Assembly (NCBI GenBank): GCA_005116885.1
Contig: SWDP01000002.1
Coordinates: forward strand, 492,315-525,582
From: Nitrospira sp.
GTDB lineage: Bacteria; Nitrospirota; Nitrospiria; Nitrospirales; Nitrospiraceae
DNA: 33,268 nucleotides
Reading direction: 5' to 3'
Shown here: positions 1 to 7,433 of the stretch, piece after piece
Numbering within the stretch: the stretch's first letter is position 1
Layout of the letters: every line of letters begins with the position of its first letter
Made by a program: the position numbers and the translations under genes
Notes under the pieces: model-generated
The model's database searches: none
Told to the model about the DNA's origin: nothing
Seen by the model: the letters and a program-made list of their open reading frames with translations, nothing else

Positions 1-26
1 CCGAAGCCTTGGCGAAGGAGGACACG

Positions 27-47
27 CTTCGGCGGGTTCCGCCGAAG
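27..47. repeat. Perfect 9-bp palindrome next to the two-component operon end
   Basis: CTTCGGCGG (27-35) and CCGCCGAAG (39-47) are exact reverse complements around a 3-nt GTT loop. It lies past the end of the minus-strand regulator gene (stop at 130). It could be a REP-like dispersed palindrome or help end transcription. No coding sequence is visible in 1-129. Confidence 0.6.
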
Positions 48-59
48 ACACAAAAGGGA

Positions 60-79
60 CCACGGCTGTAAAGCCGTGG
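60..79 (-). terminator. Hairpin, candidate terminator of the two-component operon
   Basis: CCACGGCT (60-67) and AGCCGTGG (72-79) form a perfect 8-bp stem with a GTAA loop, about 50 nt past the stop of the minus-strand response regulator. Read on the minus strand it is followed by only a short T-rich stretch (TCCCTTTTG), so it is a weak intrinsic terminator. It could equally be a REP-type palindrome. Confidence 0.5.
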
Positions 80-129
80 GGCTCCACCTTTTGGGTCTCG
101 TGCCAGAATAGGTTGAGCCACGATCGGAG

Positions 130-1482
130 TCAGTTTTTGCCGTATAGACGGAGCTTACGGAAGAGCGTTTTGCGGTGGATCCCAAGGATATCAGCTGCCG
201 CGCCGTGGTCCTGATGATGGGCCTCCAGCACCCGCAGAATATAATTCTTTTCCATATCGTGAAGAGTCTCCCATCCACGAGCCCGCGCTTGGATGTGAGC
301 AGGCGCTGTCCGAATCGTTTCAGGAAGATCTTCCGGCGTAATGATGGGATAGGGGGTCAAGGCAATAGCTCGCTCAATCACGTGTTCGAGTTCACGGACA
401 TTGCCGGGCCATGCGTAGCGTGTCAGCAAAGGAATGGTGTCCGGCGAGAGACCGGTTACCGGTCTCTCTTTGGTTCGCCCGAATTTATCGACGAAGTACC
501 GGCTTAAAAGTGGAATATCTTCAATCCGATCTCGCAAGGGAGGAAGGACAATGGTGATCACTTCCAGTCGATAAAAAAGATCCTCTCGAAAGGTCCCGGC
601 TTCGACGAGTGGCTTCAATGCTTTTTTCGTTGCGGCGATGATTCTGACATCAATGGCGCGAGGCGTTTCGCTTCCGACGCGTCGGATTTCGCGCTCCTGT
701 ATTGCACGGAGCAACTTGCTCTGCATCATGGGAGAGAGGTCTGCGATCTCGTCCAGAAAACAGGTGCCGAGATTCGCCTGTTCCAGCAACCCTTTTTTTG
801 TTGCGATGGCTCCGGTAAACGCACCACGTTCGTGGCCAAAGAGTTCAGACTCAAGGAGCGTCTCGGCCAACGAGCCCGTGTCGATCGCGACGAACGGCCC
901 GCCGCTTCTACCGCTGTTGGCATGAATGGCGCGGGCGATCAACTCCTTTCCGGTCCCACTCTCTCCCTGGATGAGCACGGTGCTGTCCGTCTCCGCGACT
1001 CGGGCAATCATTTTATAGACTTCGACCATTCCGCCACTACTGCCCACGAGGTTGTCGAATCGGTATCGATCGCGTAATTGGCCCCGTAAAGAACGATTTT
1101 CCCGTACGAGCTTGGTATGTTCGAGCGCGCGCCGGACCACTAACCGAATGTCCTCGACGACAAACGGCTTGCTGAGATAATCGAATGCTCCGGCCTTAAT
1201 GGCGTCCACAGCAGTCTTGAGCGATCCGTAAGCGGTCAACAAGACTACTGGAATATCCGGTTCTTTCTCGCGCACGGCGGCAAGTAATGCCAGCCCGTCC
1301 ATACCTGGCATATGAATGTCGGTGATGACGAGTTCAGGTTGCCATTGCTCGAGTCGCCTGAGCGCGGTCTCCGCGTCCTCGGCGGTTTCGACCTCGAATC
1401 CCTCTTTGGCCACGATCTCGTGCATCAAGGCCAACGTCTCGGCGTCGTCGTCCACGACCATGACACGGGATGGTCGCAGCAT
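130..1482 (-). CDS. Sigma-54-dependent response regulator, NtrC family
   Basis: This 450-residue protein has the full NtrC architecture. The receiver domain spans about 1-120, with acidic pocket DDD at 11-13, phosphoacceptor Asp55 in VITDIHMPG, Thr83 and Lys105. The AAA+ domain spans about 145-380, with Walker A GESGTGKE at 173-180, the sigma-54 contact loop GAFTGA at 220-225 and Walker B around FLDEIADL at 242-249. A Fis-type helix-turn-helix covers about 410-448. Phosphorylation by the partner kinase should drive oligomerisation and ATP-dependent opening of sigma-54 promoters. Its ATG shares one base with the stop of the upstream kinase gene, so the two are translationally coupled. All catalytic motifs are intact. 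The effector signal cannot be read from sequence. Paired dyads upstream of the kinase gene and at 10957-10985 are candidate binding sites. Confidence 0.95.
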   Translation of the reverse strand: MLRPSRVMVVDDDAETLALMHEIVAKEGFEVETAEDAETALRRLEQWQPELVITDIHMPGMDGLALLAAVREKEPDIPVVLLTAYGSLKTAVDAIKAGAFDYLSKPFVVEDIRLVVRRALEHTKLVRENRSLRGQLRDRYRFDNLVGSSGGMVEVYKMIARVAETDSTVLIQGESGTGKELIARAIHANSGRSGGPFVAIDTGSLAETLLESELFGHERGAFTGAIATKKGLLEQANLGTCFLDEIADLSPMMQSKLLRAIQEREIRRVGSETPRAIDVRIIAATKKALKPLVEAGTFREDLFYRLEVITIVLPPLRDRIEDIPLLSRYFVDKFGRTKERPVTGLSPDTIPLLTRYAWPGNVRELEHVIERAIALTPYPIITPEDLPETIRTAPAHIQARARGWETLHDMEKNYILRVLEAHHQDHGAAADILGIHRKTLFRKLRLYGKN

Positions 1483-3110
1483 CAGCGCGCTCCTCCGTCG
1501 GCTGGAAGCTCAATCGTGAATCGTGAACCTTTTTGCAACTCGCTCTCTACTTTGATATCTCCGCCGTGCGCCCGTACGGTTTCCAGTGCGCTCGCCAGCC
1601 CCAATCCCGTGCCACGCCCGGCTCGCTTTGTGGTAAAGAATGGCTGAAAGATTTGTACAAGCTGCGCCGCGCTCATCCCGCAGCCTGTATCGATAAGTTC
1701 CACCGCGACCCATGGGCGATGAGCCGGCTGACCGAGCGCAGCGTGGGGAGAGACTCGCACGACCAGTGTCCCTCCGTCAGGCATCGCGTCGAGTGCGTTT
1801 TCGATCAAACTGTGGAACACCTCATGGAGCTGCTGGGAATCGGCCTCAACTTTCTCGATCTGCTGGCTCCATTCTGTCGCCAGTGTAATCTTCTGGCGGT
1901 CGAATTCAGGCTGGAAGAGTGCGAGACATTCCGCGACACAGGCATTGAGATCGATGGGAGATCGCACCGGATCCGGTCTCCGGGCATACAACAGGAGGTC
2001 TTGAATGATTTTTGACGTTCGTTCGATCTGAGCCTCCACGGTCTGTAACCGTCGTCGAGACGCTGTACTCAGAGTCTGGTCCTCAGCCAGGAGTTGAATA
2101 TGGCCCGACAGCGCGGTCAAGGGTGTGCCGATTTTATGTGCCACGGTCGCAGCGACCTGCCCAATAGCCGAGAGGCGTTGCGCGCGCGCAGCATCGCGCT
2201 GTGCCGCCGAAAGCAATTCGTTCGTCTGGGCCAACGCCCGATTTTTCTCCAGCACTTCAGTGGTCGCCTCGATGACTTTCTGCTGAAGGCCGTCATTCAT
2301 CTCGCGCAGGGATTCCGTCAATTGTGCATTGTCTTGAGTCGCTTCACGGATCTTCCTCACCATGTCATTGAACGTACCGGCCAGTTCTCCGAGTTCATCC
2401 TGTTCCTCAACAGGGACGACCGAGGTCATGGTTCCCTGAGACACCGATTCAATGGCAGTGAGCAGTCGTTTTACAGGACGATGTACCTTAAAGTACAGAA
2501 ACAGATTGATGGCGACGACGATCGCCAGTCCCGTCTGCAACCGTCTCGTTCTGGAGGCTTGCAGGATGGACTCTAAGGCTTCATCCATTTGCCTGGTAGA
2601 GAACTCGGCATAGGTCGCTCCTACCACGACATCCTTCAAGACGATCGGGGCAGCCAGGAAGACGCGATGGGTATTTTTCCTGTCCGCATAATCGATCAGC
2701 GGCCGCTGTTCCTCGCGTACTCGCTTGATAAGGTCAAACGCCCTCTCTTGCCTCGGGTGCGAGAGAAGTAGCAATTCTGTGGGGCCCGCGCTGGTGATCG
2801 GGATAGGATTTTCTCCCGGTTCCGCTGGAAATTCGTACATCACGATGTTGAGGAGATCCGGCAGATTGGCAAAGATCTTCTCCAATTCTTTGGTTCGCGC
2901 CTCCCGGTTTGCTAGCTGAGCACGACTGGTGACGTTCTGGTCGACGGAATATCCGACAGCCAGAGCCGCCGCACGGACATTGTCTTCCACGATGTGCTGG
3001 ATCGAGCGGGCCTCGAGCCAGTCCGTCGCTCCTGCGGAGACGCCGACGATGAAAATGACGATCAGCGTCACCTTGATCTGAAGGCTGAGTCGGTGCCACC
3101 AGTTCAGCAT
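1482..3110 (-). CDS. Membrane-bound sensor histidine kinase
   Basis: The 542-residue protein has a first membrane segment at about 12-30, a periplasmic sensor region at about 31-190 and a second membrane segment at about 193-208. A HAMP linker follows at about 209-262, then a coiled coil at about 262-312. HisKA has His325 in AHKIGTPL. The HATPase domain carries the N-box around Asn438, the G1 box DTGCGM (474-479) and the G2 box GRGTGLGLA (498-506). It should autophosphorylate and pass phosphate to the sigma-54 activator encoded directly downstream. The residue after the phosphoacceptor His is Lys, where most HisKA kinases have Glu or Asp; Thr329 at His+4, linked to phosphatase activity, is kept. 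The sensor region has no family I can name, so the signal is unknown. The gene diverges from the receiver-protein gene at 3358. Confidence 0.93.
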   Translation of the reverse strand: MLNWWHRLSLQIKVTLIVIFIVGVSAGATDWLEARSIQHIVEDNVRAAALAVGYSVDQNVTSRAQLANREARTKELEKIFANLPDLLNIVMYEFPAEPGENPIPITSAGPTELLLLSHPRQERAFDLIKRVREEQRPLIDYADRKNTHRVFLAAPIVLKDVVVGATYAEFSTRQMDEALESILQASRTRRLQTGLAIVVAINLFLYFKVHRPVKRLLTAIESVSQGTMTSVVPVEEQDELGELAGTFNDMVRKIREATQDNAQLTESLREMNDGLQQKVIEATTEVLEKNRALAQTNELLSAAQRDAARAQRLSAIGQVAATVAHKIGTPLTALSGHIQLLAEDQTLSTASRRRLQTVEAQIERTSKIIQDLLLYARRPDPVRSPIDLNACVAECLALFQPEFDRQKITLATEWSQQIEKVEADSQQLHEVFHSLIENALDAMPDGGTLVVRVSPHAALGQPAHRPWVAVELIDTGCGMSAAQLVQIFQPFFTTKRAGRGTGLGLASALETVRAHGGDIKVESELQKGSRFTIELPADGGAR

Positions 3111-3154
3111 GGGGCTATGCTAGTCCCTCGGGTTTTCTTGTTCAATCGAAATTC

Positions 3155-3189
3155 GAGACAAGATGTCTACAGTGGGACAAGTTGTCTCT
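3155..3189. promoter_or_regulatory. Paired dyad operator, candidate NtrC-type enhancer site
   Basis: Two near-palindromes lie in tandem: GACAAGATGTC (3157-3167) and the perfect GACAAGTTGTC (3176-3186). Their centres are 19 bp apart. They sit between the divergent kinase gene (start 3110) and the sigma-54-type promoter at 3297-3312, about 130-140 bp upstream of that promoter. This is the usual placement for an activator of this class. The same paired motif recurs at 10957-10985. Confidence 0.6.
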
Positions 3190-3296
3190 AGTTCTGGCGA
3201 GCAATCCAGGACGTGTCACATCGCCAGGCGTGATCACCAAGCGAAAACATTCGATTTTTCGATGTCTTGAGATGAGGGGTCGTGCTGAGTCTCTTG

Positions 3297-3312
3297 TGGC
3301 ATGAGGTTTGCT
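3297..3312 (+). promoter_or_regulatory. Sigma-54 (-24/-12) promoter for the receiver-protein gene
   Basis: TGGCATGAGGTTTGCT matches the sigma-54 consensus TGGCAC-N5-TTGCW at all but one position. It has the required GG (3298-3299), ten bases and GC (3310-3311). The transcription start would fall near 3323, about 35 nt before the GTG/ATG start at 3358/3361. Confidence 0.75.
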
Positions 3313-3357
3313 GAATTCATGGCAAGAGAATCTTTGGGGTATCAGGAGTAACGGATC

Positions 3358-3762
3358 GTGATGGAACAAGTTGTTGTGGTCGAGGCTGATGTTGTGTTGG
3401 GCGCTGTCCTTGCCGAAGTGCTACGGCACAGCGGGTATGAAGTGACGTTCGTCAGGACGTTGATAGGCGAAATCGAGCGCATTGATTCTGTGAGTGCGGT
3501 GATTCTAGATGTCGACACAACCGCTGCGGAACGAGAACTCGCCTGGCTCAACTTGTTGGAACCCTGCAGCGACTCGCTACCGATCGTTCTGATGGGGGTG
3601 CAAGTGCCCGAAGACCCGGTTCAACGTCTCAGGTCGCTGTCCCTTCCCTTGCAGAACAGGAATGTGGTCTGGGTGCAGAAGCCATTTCGGAATGAAGAAT
3701 TACTCGCCGCCGTTCGACAGGCGCAAGAGGGTTGTGTATCCGGACAAGTAACCGGAATATAA
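3358..3762 (+). CDS. Stand-alone degenerate receiver-domain protein
   Basis: About 133 residues with a CheY-like pattern and no output domain. Numbered from the ATG at 3361, VVVVEAD (4-10) stands for the first strand with only a partial acidic pocket. Asp50 in AVILDVD fits the phosphoacceptor and Lys107 in VQKPF fits the conserved Lys. Gly79 occupies the position where Thr or Ser normally sits, so phosphorylation-dependent switching is doubtful. AGGAG at 3344-3348 serves either the GTG at 3358 or the adjoining ATG at 3361. The gene is preceded by a sigma-54-type promoter and paired operators, and is transcribed away from a kinase/NtrC pair. It may act as a modulator or phosphate sink of that system, but this is inference. 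Confidence 0.85.
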   Translation: MMEQVVVVEADVVLGAVLAEVLRHSGYEVTFVRTLIGEIERIDSVSAVILDVDTTAAERELAWLNLLEPCSDSLPIVLMGVQVPEDPVQRLRSLSLPLQNRNVVWVQKPFRNEELLAAVRQAQEGCVSGQVTGI

Positions 3763-3814
3763 GTCACAGGCCTTGTGGGAAGTGCCCATGACGTCGAACG
3801 AGAGAGGAGGACCC

Positions 3815-4036
3815 ATGCGATGTGAACGGTGTGCTGGGCTGGTCGTGGCTGAACGTGCCAGTGTAGGTGGGACCTCCGTCGGATGCTGGGCCTTTGGTGA
3901 ATGGCGATGTGTCAATTGTGGTGCGATGGGTGTATCCGCGCCTGCAAGCGGGGGGCCTGCCGCTCACGGTATGGCAGGAAAAGAAAAAGTCGGTGTGCAA
4001 CGTCGGGCCTTGAACACAGAACCTCGTCGGTCGTAA
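3815..4036 (+). CDS. Small zinc-ribbon protein (CxxC/CxxC)
   Basis: The predicted protein has 73 residues. The ATG at 3815 is chosen because a strong Shine-Dalgarno, GAGAGGAGG, ends five bases upstream. Cys3-x2-Cys6 and Cys32-x2-Cys35 form a plausible zinc-binding treble, with a tryptophan-rich strand between them (WAFGEWRC). The C-terminal half is Gly/Ala/Arg-rich and probably disordered. Mini-proteins of this kind with a WRCxNCG motif are, from memory, frequent in Nitrospira, but I know no function for them. The gene begins 52 nt after the receiver-protein gene and probably shares its sigma-54-type promoter. Confidence 0.7.
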   Translation: MRCERCAGLVVAERASVGGTSVGCWAFGEWRCVNCGAMGVSAPASGGPAAHGMAGKEKVGVQRRALNTEPRRS

Positions 4037-4097
4037 TTGCCACAGGAACATATCAGGATAGTACGTCATGAATATGCATATGAAATGGGTTAAAGAA

Positions 4098-4126
4098 TTG
4101 TCACACTGCGATCTGCACACTACACC
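4098..4126 (+). promoter_or_regulatory. Weak sigma-70-like promoter before the glycan operon
   Basis: TTGTCA (4098-4103), a 17-bp spacer and TACACC (4121-4126) lie just upstream of the glycosyltransferase gene at 4148. The -10 is poor and the start would leave a very short leader, so this is only a candidate. Confidence 0.25.
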
Positions 4127-4147
4127 AAGGATGAAAGGAATTATCCG

Positions 4148-5239
4148 ATGAGAATTGCTCAGGTTGCCCCCTTATGGGAGAGTGTTCCACCAAAACTCTA
4201 TGGAGGAACGGAACGGGTCGTGTCGTATCTCACAGAAGAGCTTGTACGGCTCGGCCATGATGTGACCCTGTTCGCGAGCGGAGATTCGACCACGGCTGCG
4301 CGTCTAGAAGCGATCTGCAATCACGCGCTTCGTCTAAACGAAGGGATCTTTAACCGCGACGCACCGATGACGATGCTGATGGAGCAGGCGCTGGGAAAAA
4401 GCGGCGACTTCGACGTGATACATTCCCACCTCGATTTCCTAGGATTTCCTCTCGGGAGGCGGAATCCGATCCCGATGGTGACCACGTTCCATGGCCGACT
4501 CGACTTGCCTGAGCTGCAACCGGTGTTTCGTGAGTACGCGGAGATGCCGATGGTATCGATTTCAAATGCCCAACGAAAACCAGTCTCCTGGACGAATTGG
4601 CAGGCGACCATCTATCATGGGTTACCGAAGGATCTCTACAGCATGCACCCAAACTCTGGAGGCTATCTGGCATTTCTGGGACGTATCTCCCCAGAGAAGC
4701 GACCGGATCATGCGATTGAGATCGCCAAGCGAGTAGGGATTCCGTTGAAGATTGCGGCGAAAGTCGATCCAGCGGATCAGAAATACTTTCAAGCCGAAAT
4801 CGAGCCGTTGCTCTCTCATCCATTAATTGAGTTTGTCGGTGAAATTACAGACGCAGAAAAGAACGAATTTCTGGGGAATGCCATGGCGCTCGTCTGTCCC
4901 TACGACTGGCCAGAACCCTTTGGCCTGGTGCTGATTGAAGCGCTCGCCTGCGGAACGCCGGTGCTGGCCTATCGGCGTGGTTCCATACCTGAAATCATTG
5001 ATGATACTGAGACAGGATTCGTCTGCGAGGGGCTCGACGAGATGACTGCGGCCGTCCAAGGTATTCCCAAAATTGATCGTCGACGATGTCGTCTCGCGTT
5101 CGAGGAACGGTTCAGCGTTGAACGAATGGCACAGGACTATCTCCGGGTGTATGAACAGCTGGCGCTTGGTCGCACAGGTGAACGGGAGACAGAGGCCGCA
5201 AGTTTTGGATCATGGCCGACATTCTCCAGCAATGTGTAA
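4148..5239 (+). CDS. Glycosyltransferase family 4
   Basis: 363 residues with the GT-B fold layout of GT4 enzymes. The N-terminal half opens with the glycine-rich acceptor loop PPKLYGGTERVV. The C-terminal Rossmann half contains LGRISPEKRPDHAIEIAK, which contacts the sugar nucleotide, and the family E-x7-E element in WPEPFGLVLIEALACGTPV. Such retaining enzymes transfer a hexose from a nucleotide sugar in the cytoplasm; donor and acceptor cannot be read from sequence. It heads an apparent operon ending with a glycogen debranching enzyme, which favours a role in storage or protective glycan metabolism. AAAGGAA upstream of the ATG is the likely ribosome site. Confidence 0.9.
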   Translation: MRIAQVAPLWESVPPKLYGGTERVVSYLTEELVRLGHDVTLFASGDSTTAARLEAICNHALRLNEGIFNRDAPMTMLMEQALGKSGDFDVIHSHLDFLGFPLGRRNPIPMVTTFHGRLDLPELQPVFREYAEMPMVSISNAQRKPVSWTNWQATIYHGLPKDLYSMHPNSGGYLAFLGRISPEKRPDHAIEIAKRVGIPLKIAAKVDPADQKYFQAEIEPLLSHPLIEFVGEITDAEKNEFLGNAMALVCPYDWPEPFGLVLIEALACGTPVLAYRRGSIPEIIDDTETGFVCEGLDEMTAAVQGIPKIDRRRCRLAFEERFSVERMAQDYLRVYEQLALGRTGERETEAASFGSWPTFSSNV

Positions 5240-5295
5240 GCATGGCATGATAGGTTGAGTGGTTTAGGTTCAAAAGACATAGAGGAGATTTTAGT

Positions 5296-6579
5296 GTGGC
5301 TGACCACGATAAGGTGGTGAAAGATCGGGCAGGGTCCGGGTGGGATTTGTTGAGGACGAGGGATTTTGGCCTTCTGTTTTCTGGACAGGTCGTGTCTCAG
5401 ATTGGCGATGGCATGAACAAGGTGGCGCTGTTGTGGTTCGTGTATGAACTCACAGGGTCGGCCTTCAAGATGACATTGATCGGATTGCTCCAAACGATTC
5501 CCCCATTGATTTTTAGCCCGCTCATTGGGGTCTATCTTGATCGGATGAAGAAAAAGCCGGTGATGATCTGGGTGGATCTCATCCGAACTGGGTCGGTGAT
5601 GCTCATTCCCTTACTCTATGCCTTTGATGCCTTGACGCTTGAACGGCTCTACGTGCTCGTGTTCCTGACATCGATTGTCTCCACCATCTTTGGTCCTGCG
5701 TTGTCATCAGCTGTTCCACTTCTCGTTTCTCGCGCTCAGTTGACCGGCGCCAATGCGTTAATTCAAAGCACAACAAACATAGGCCTCCTGATTGGACCTG
5801 CCGTTAGTGGAGTGGGGATTGCCATGATAGGAGCCCAAAATGTGTTGTATCTCGATGCGGCCACGTTCTTGGTATCGGCGTTGTGCCTCATGCCGATTCG
5901 CCTGCGTGAGACGCTGCAATCGCAGGTGAGATCGGCCGATAGACCCACGGTCTTCCAAGATATGTTGGTCGGATTTCGATTTATTTTCGTCCAGCATCGA
6001 ACCGTACTGCTCCTCATGTTTACCGCTGCCCTTTACAGTTTGGGCGTGAGCGCGTTTATGCTTTTGCTGCCGGTGTTTGCCACGCAGCTATTCGATGCGA
6101 GTTCCGTCGAACTCGGGTGGCTGTGGTCATCGCTTGGGATAGGCATGCTGGCTGCGTCCGCCTGGCTGGGTTGGATCAATCAGGGCGATCTCCAAAACCG
6201 CCTACGGTTGGTTTCTGCAGCTTTGGCCGTTGGTGCCATCGCGGTGTGCACGCTGGGGATGTTCCAGGGGCCGATTATGGCTGCTGTTCTTATCATCATA
6301 TTCGGCGGCAGCACCGCCATCTTCACGCCGGTTGTGTGGGCGATGTTGCAAGAATTGACGCCTGAACCTCTCTTAGGTCGTGTTTTTACCACCTTCAGCG
6401 CCGGTGCTATGGCTGCCGCCATGGTCGGGATGGCTGGGTTCGGTTGGGTGGCAGATGCCATAGGACCTGCAACGAGTCTTGTGGGTATCGGGGTGCTGTT
6501 GTTGGGCACCGCGACCGTTGCAGCTGCGTTTAGTCGACGACGCCACGACACGACGGCTCCCGATCTTATTCCGGCGTGA
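5296..6579 (+). CDS. MFS transporter (first of two paralogues)
   Basis: 427 residues and about 12 hydrophobic segments, with the MFS motif A region GVYLDRMKKKPVM near 78-90 between segments 2 and 3. The sequence pattern (RDFGLLFSGQVVSQIGDGM, then GANALIQSTTNIG) matches the MFS_3 / enterobactin-exporter-like group rather than sugar symporters, which suggests efflux. The substrate is unknown. Translation starts at a GTG (5296) with AGAGGAG eight bases upstream. It begins 56 nt after the glycosyltransferase and overlaps the BON-domain gene by four bases. The paralogue at 7430 shares most of these motifs, including QVGDG, ANALIQSTT and GPAVSGVGIA, so a local duplication is likely. Confidence 0.9.
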   Translation: MADHDKVVKDRAGSGWDLLRTRDFGLLFSGQVVSQIGDGMNKVALLWFVYELTGSAFKMTLIGLLQTIPPLIFSPLIGVYLDRMKKKPVMIWVDLIRTGSVMLIPLLYAFDALTLERLYVLVFLTSIVSTIFGPALSSAVPLLVSRAQLTGANALIQSTTNIGLLIGPAVSGVGIAMIGAQNVLYLDAATFLVSALCLMPIRLRETLQSQVRSADRPTVFQDMLVGFRFIFVQHRTVLLLMFTAALYSLGVSAFMLLLPVFATQLFDASSVELGWLWSSLGIGMLAASAWLGWINQGDLQNRLRLVSAALAVGAIAVCTLGMFQGPIMAAVLIIIFGGSTAIFTPVVWAMLQELTPEPLLGRVFTTFSAGAMAAAMVGMAGFGWVADAIGPATSLVGIGVLLLGTATVAAAFSRRRHDTTAPDLIPA

Positions 6580-7433
6580 GTCGGTTCCATCGTGTTTCAT
6601 CACTTAGGCTGATTTCGATGGAAATGAACCTGAGAGATGTGAGATGGTCCCGGCTCATGCGCATCATATTGAGACAGGGGGTGGTGCTCCCGGCACTGTG
6701 CCTGTCGATCCTGCTCATCGCTCAGTTGACGAATCCGGTGCTTGCCCAGTGTGAGCAGCGGTCGATCCTATCAGCTCAATCGTCTACCGACCATAATAAA
6801 GGGTTGGACTCCAAGGCTCCTGCCAAGGGACAAAAGGAACTGTCTTCGACTGAGCCATCTACTCAGGACCCAAAACAGGTTCTGCCAAATACGCCGACAA
6901 TCAAGAGTGATGAGACAAAGACAAAGAAGGAGAGCGGAGAAGACGGGGGAGAGAAGGGCAAAGAGAACACCGGGAGAAAACCTGTTTCTTCGCTGATTCT
7001 CACGATCAAGCTCGCGTTGCTGGGAGATCCACGCCTCTTTCCCTATGAGATCGAAGTGGAGGCCGGATCGGATGAGGTGACGCTGACGGGGAAAGTGTCC
7101 ACCGAGGCGGAAAAGATCGCGGCGACGGAAATTGCGAGCACGGTCCCGACTGTGAAATCTGTATCGAATAAGCTGGAGGTCACCAAAGATCAGCTGGATC
7201 TGATCGCCCACAGACAAGACGACATCATTACCCGTCATGTCAAAGAACAATTTGCCAAAAGTGTCACCGTGACTGCGGCCAATTTTGATGTGAAGACGGA
7301 ACAGGGAGTGGTGTCACTCAGTGGCGCCGTACGATTCCAAGTCATTGTGCTGGAAGCCGTAGAGGCGACGAAGCAGGTTCCTGGGGTAAAAGCTGTGAAG
7401 ACGGATAAGGTCAAGATCGAGAGTGAGGGGTGA
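6576..7433 (+). CDS. Exported protein with two BON domains
   Basis: Up to 285 residues. The first possible start (GTG 6576) overlaps the preceding stop as GTGA; in-frame ATGs at 6618, 6624 and 6657 are alternatives. From any of them a hydrophobic signal peptide follows (VVLPALCLSILLIAQ, cleavage near VLAQ-C, about residue 58). A charged low-complexity linker covers about 65-135. Two BON domains lie at about 142-203 and 213-283, each with the G-x-V-x-L-x-G strand (DEVTLTGKV; GVVSLSGAV). BON domains usually bind membranes or other envelope components, so the product should be periplasmic. No canonical lipobox precedes the Cys. It is translationally coupled on both sides to MFS genes, suggesting an accessory role for them. 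Confidence 0.85.
   Translation: MSRFHRVSSLRLISMEMNLRDVRWSRLMRIILRQGVVLPALCLSILLIAQLTNPVLAQCEQRSILSAQSSTDHNKGLDSKAPAKGQKELSSTEPSTQDPKQVLPNTPTIKSDETKTKKESGEDGGEKGKENTGRKPVSSLILTIKLALLGDPRLFPYEIEVEAGSDEVTLTGKVSTEAEKIAATEIASTVPTVKSVSNKLEVTKDQLDLIAHRQDDIITRHVKEQFAKSVTVTAANFDVKTEQGVVSLSGAVRFQVIVLEAVEATKQVPGVKAVKTDKVKIESEG

Noticed and set aside
3198-3216. Minus-strand sigma-54 promoter for the kinase operon
   Set aside because: AGCAA is present but the GG-N10-GC spacing fails, so no -24 element can be assigned.
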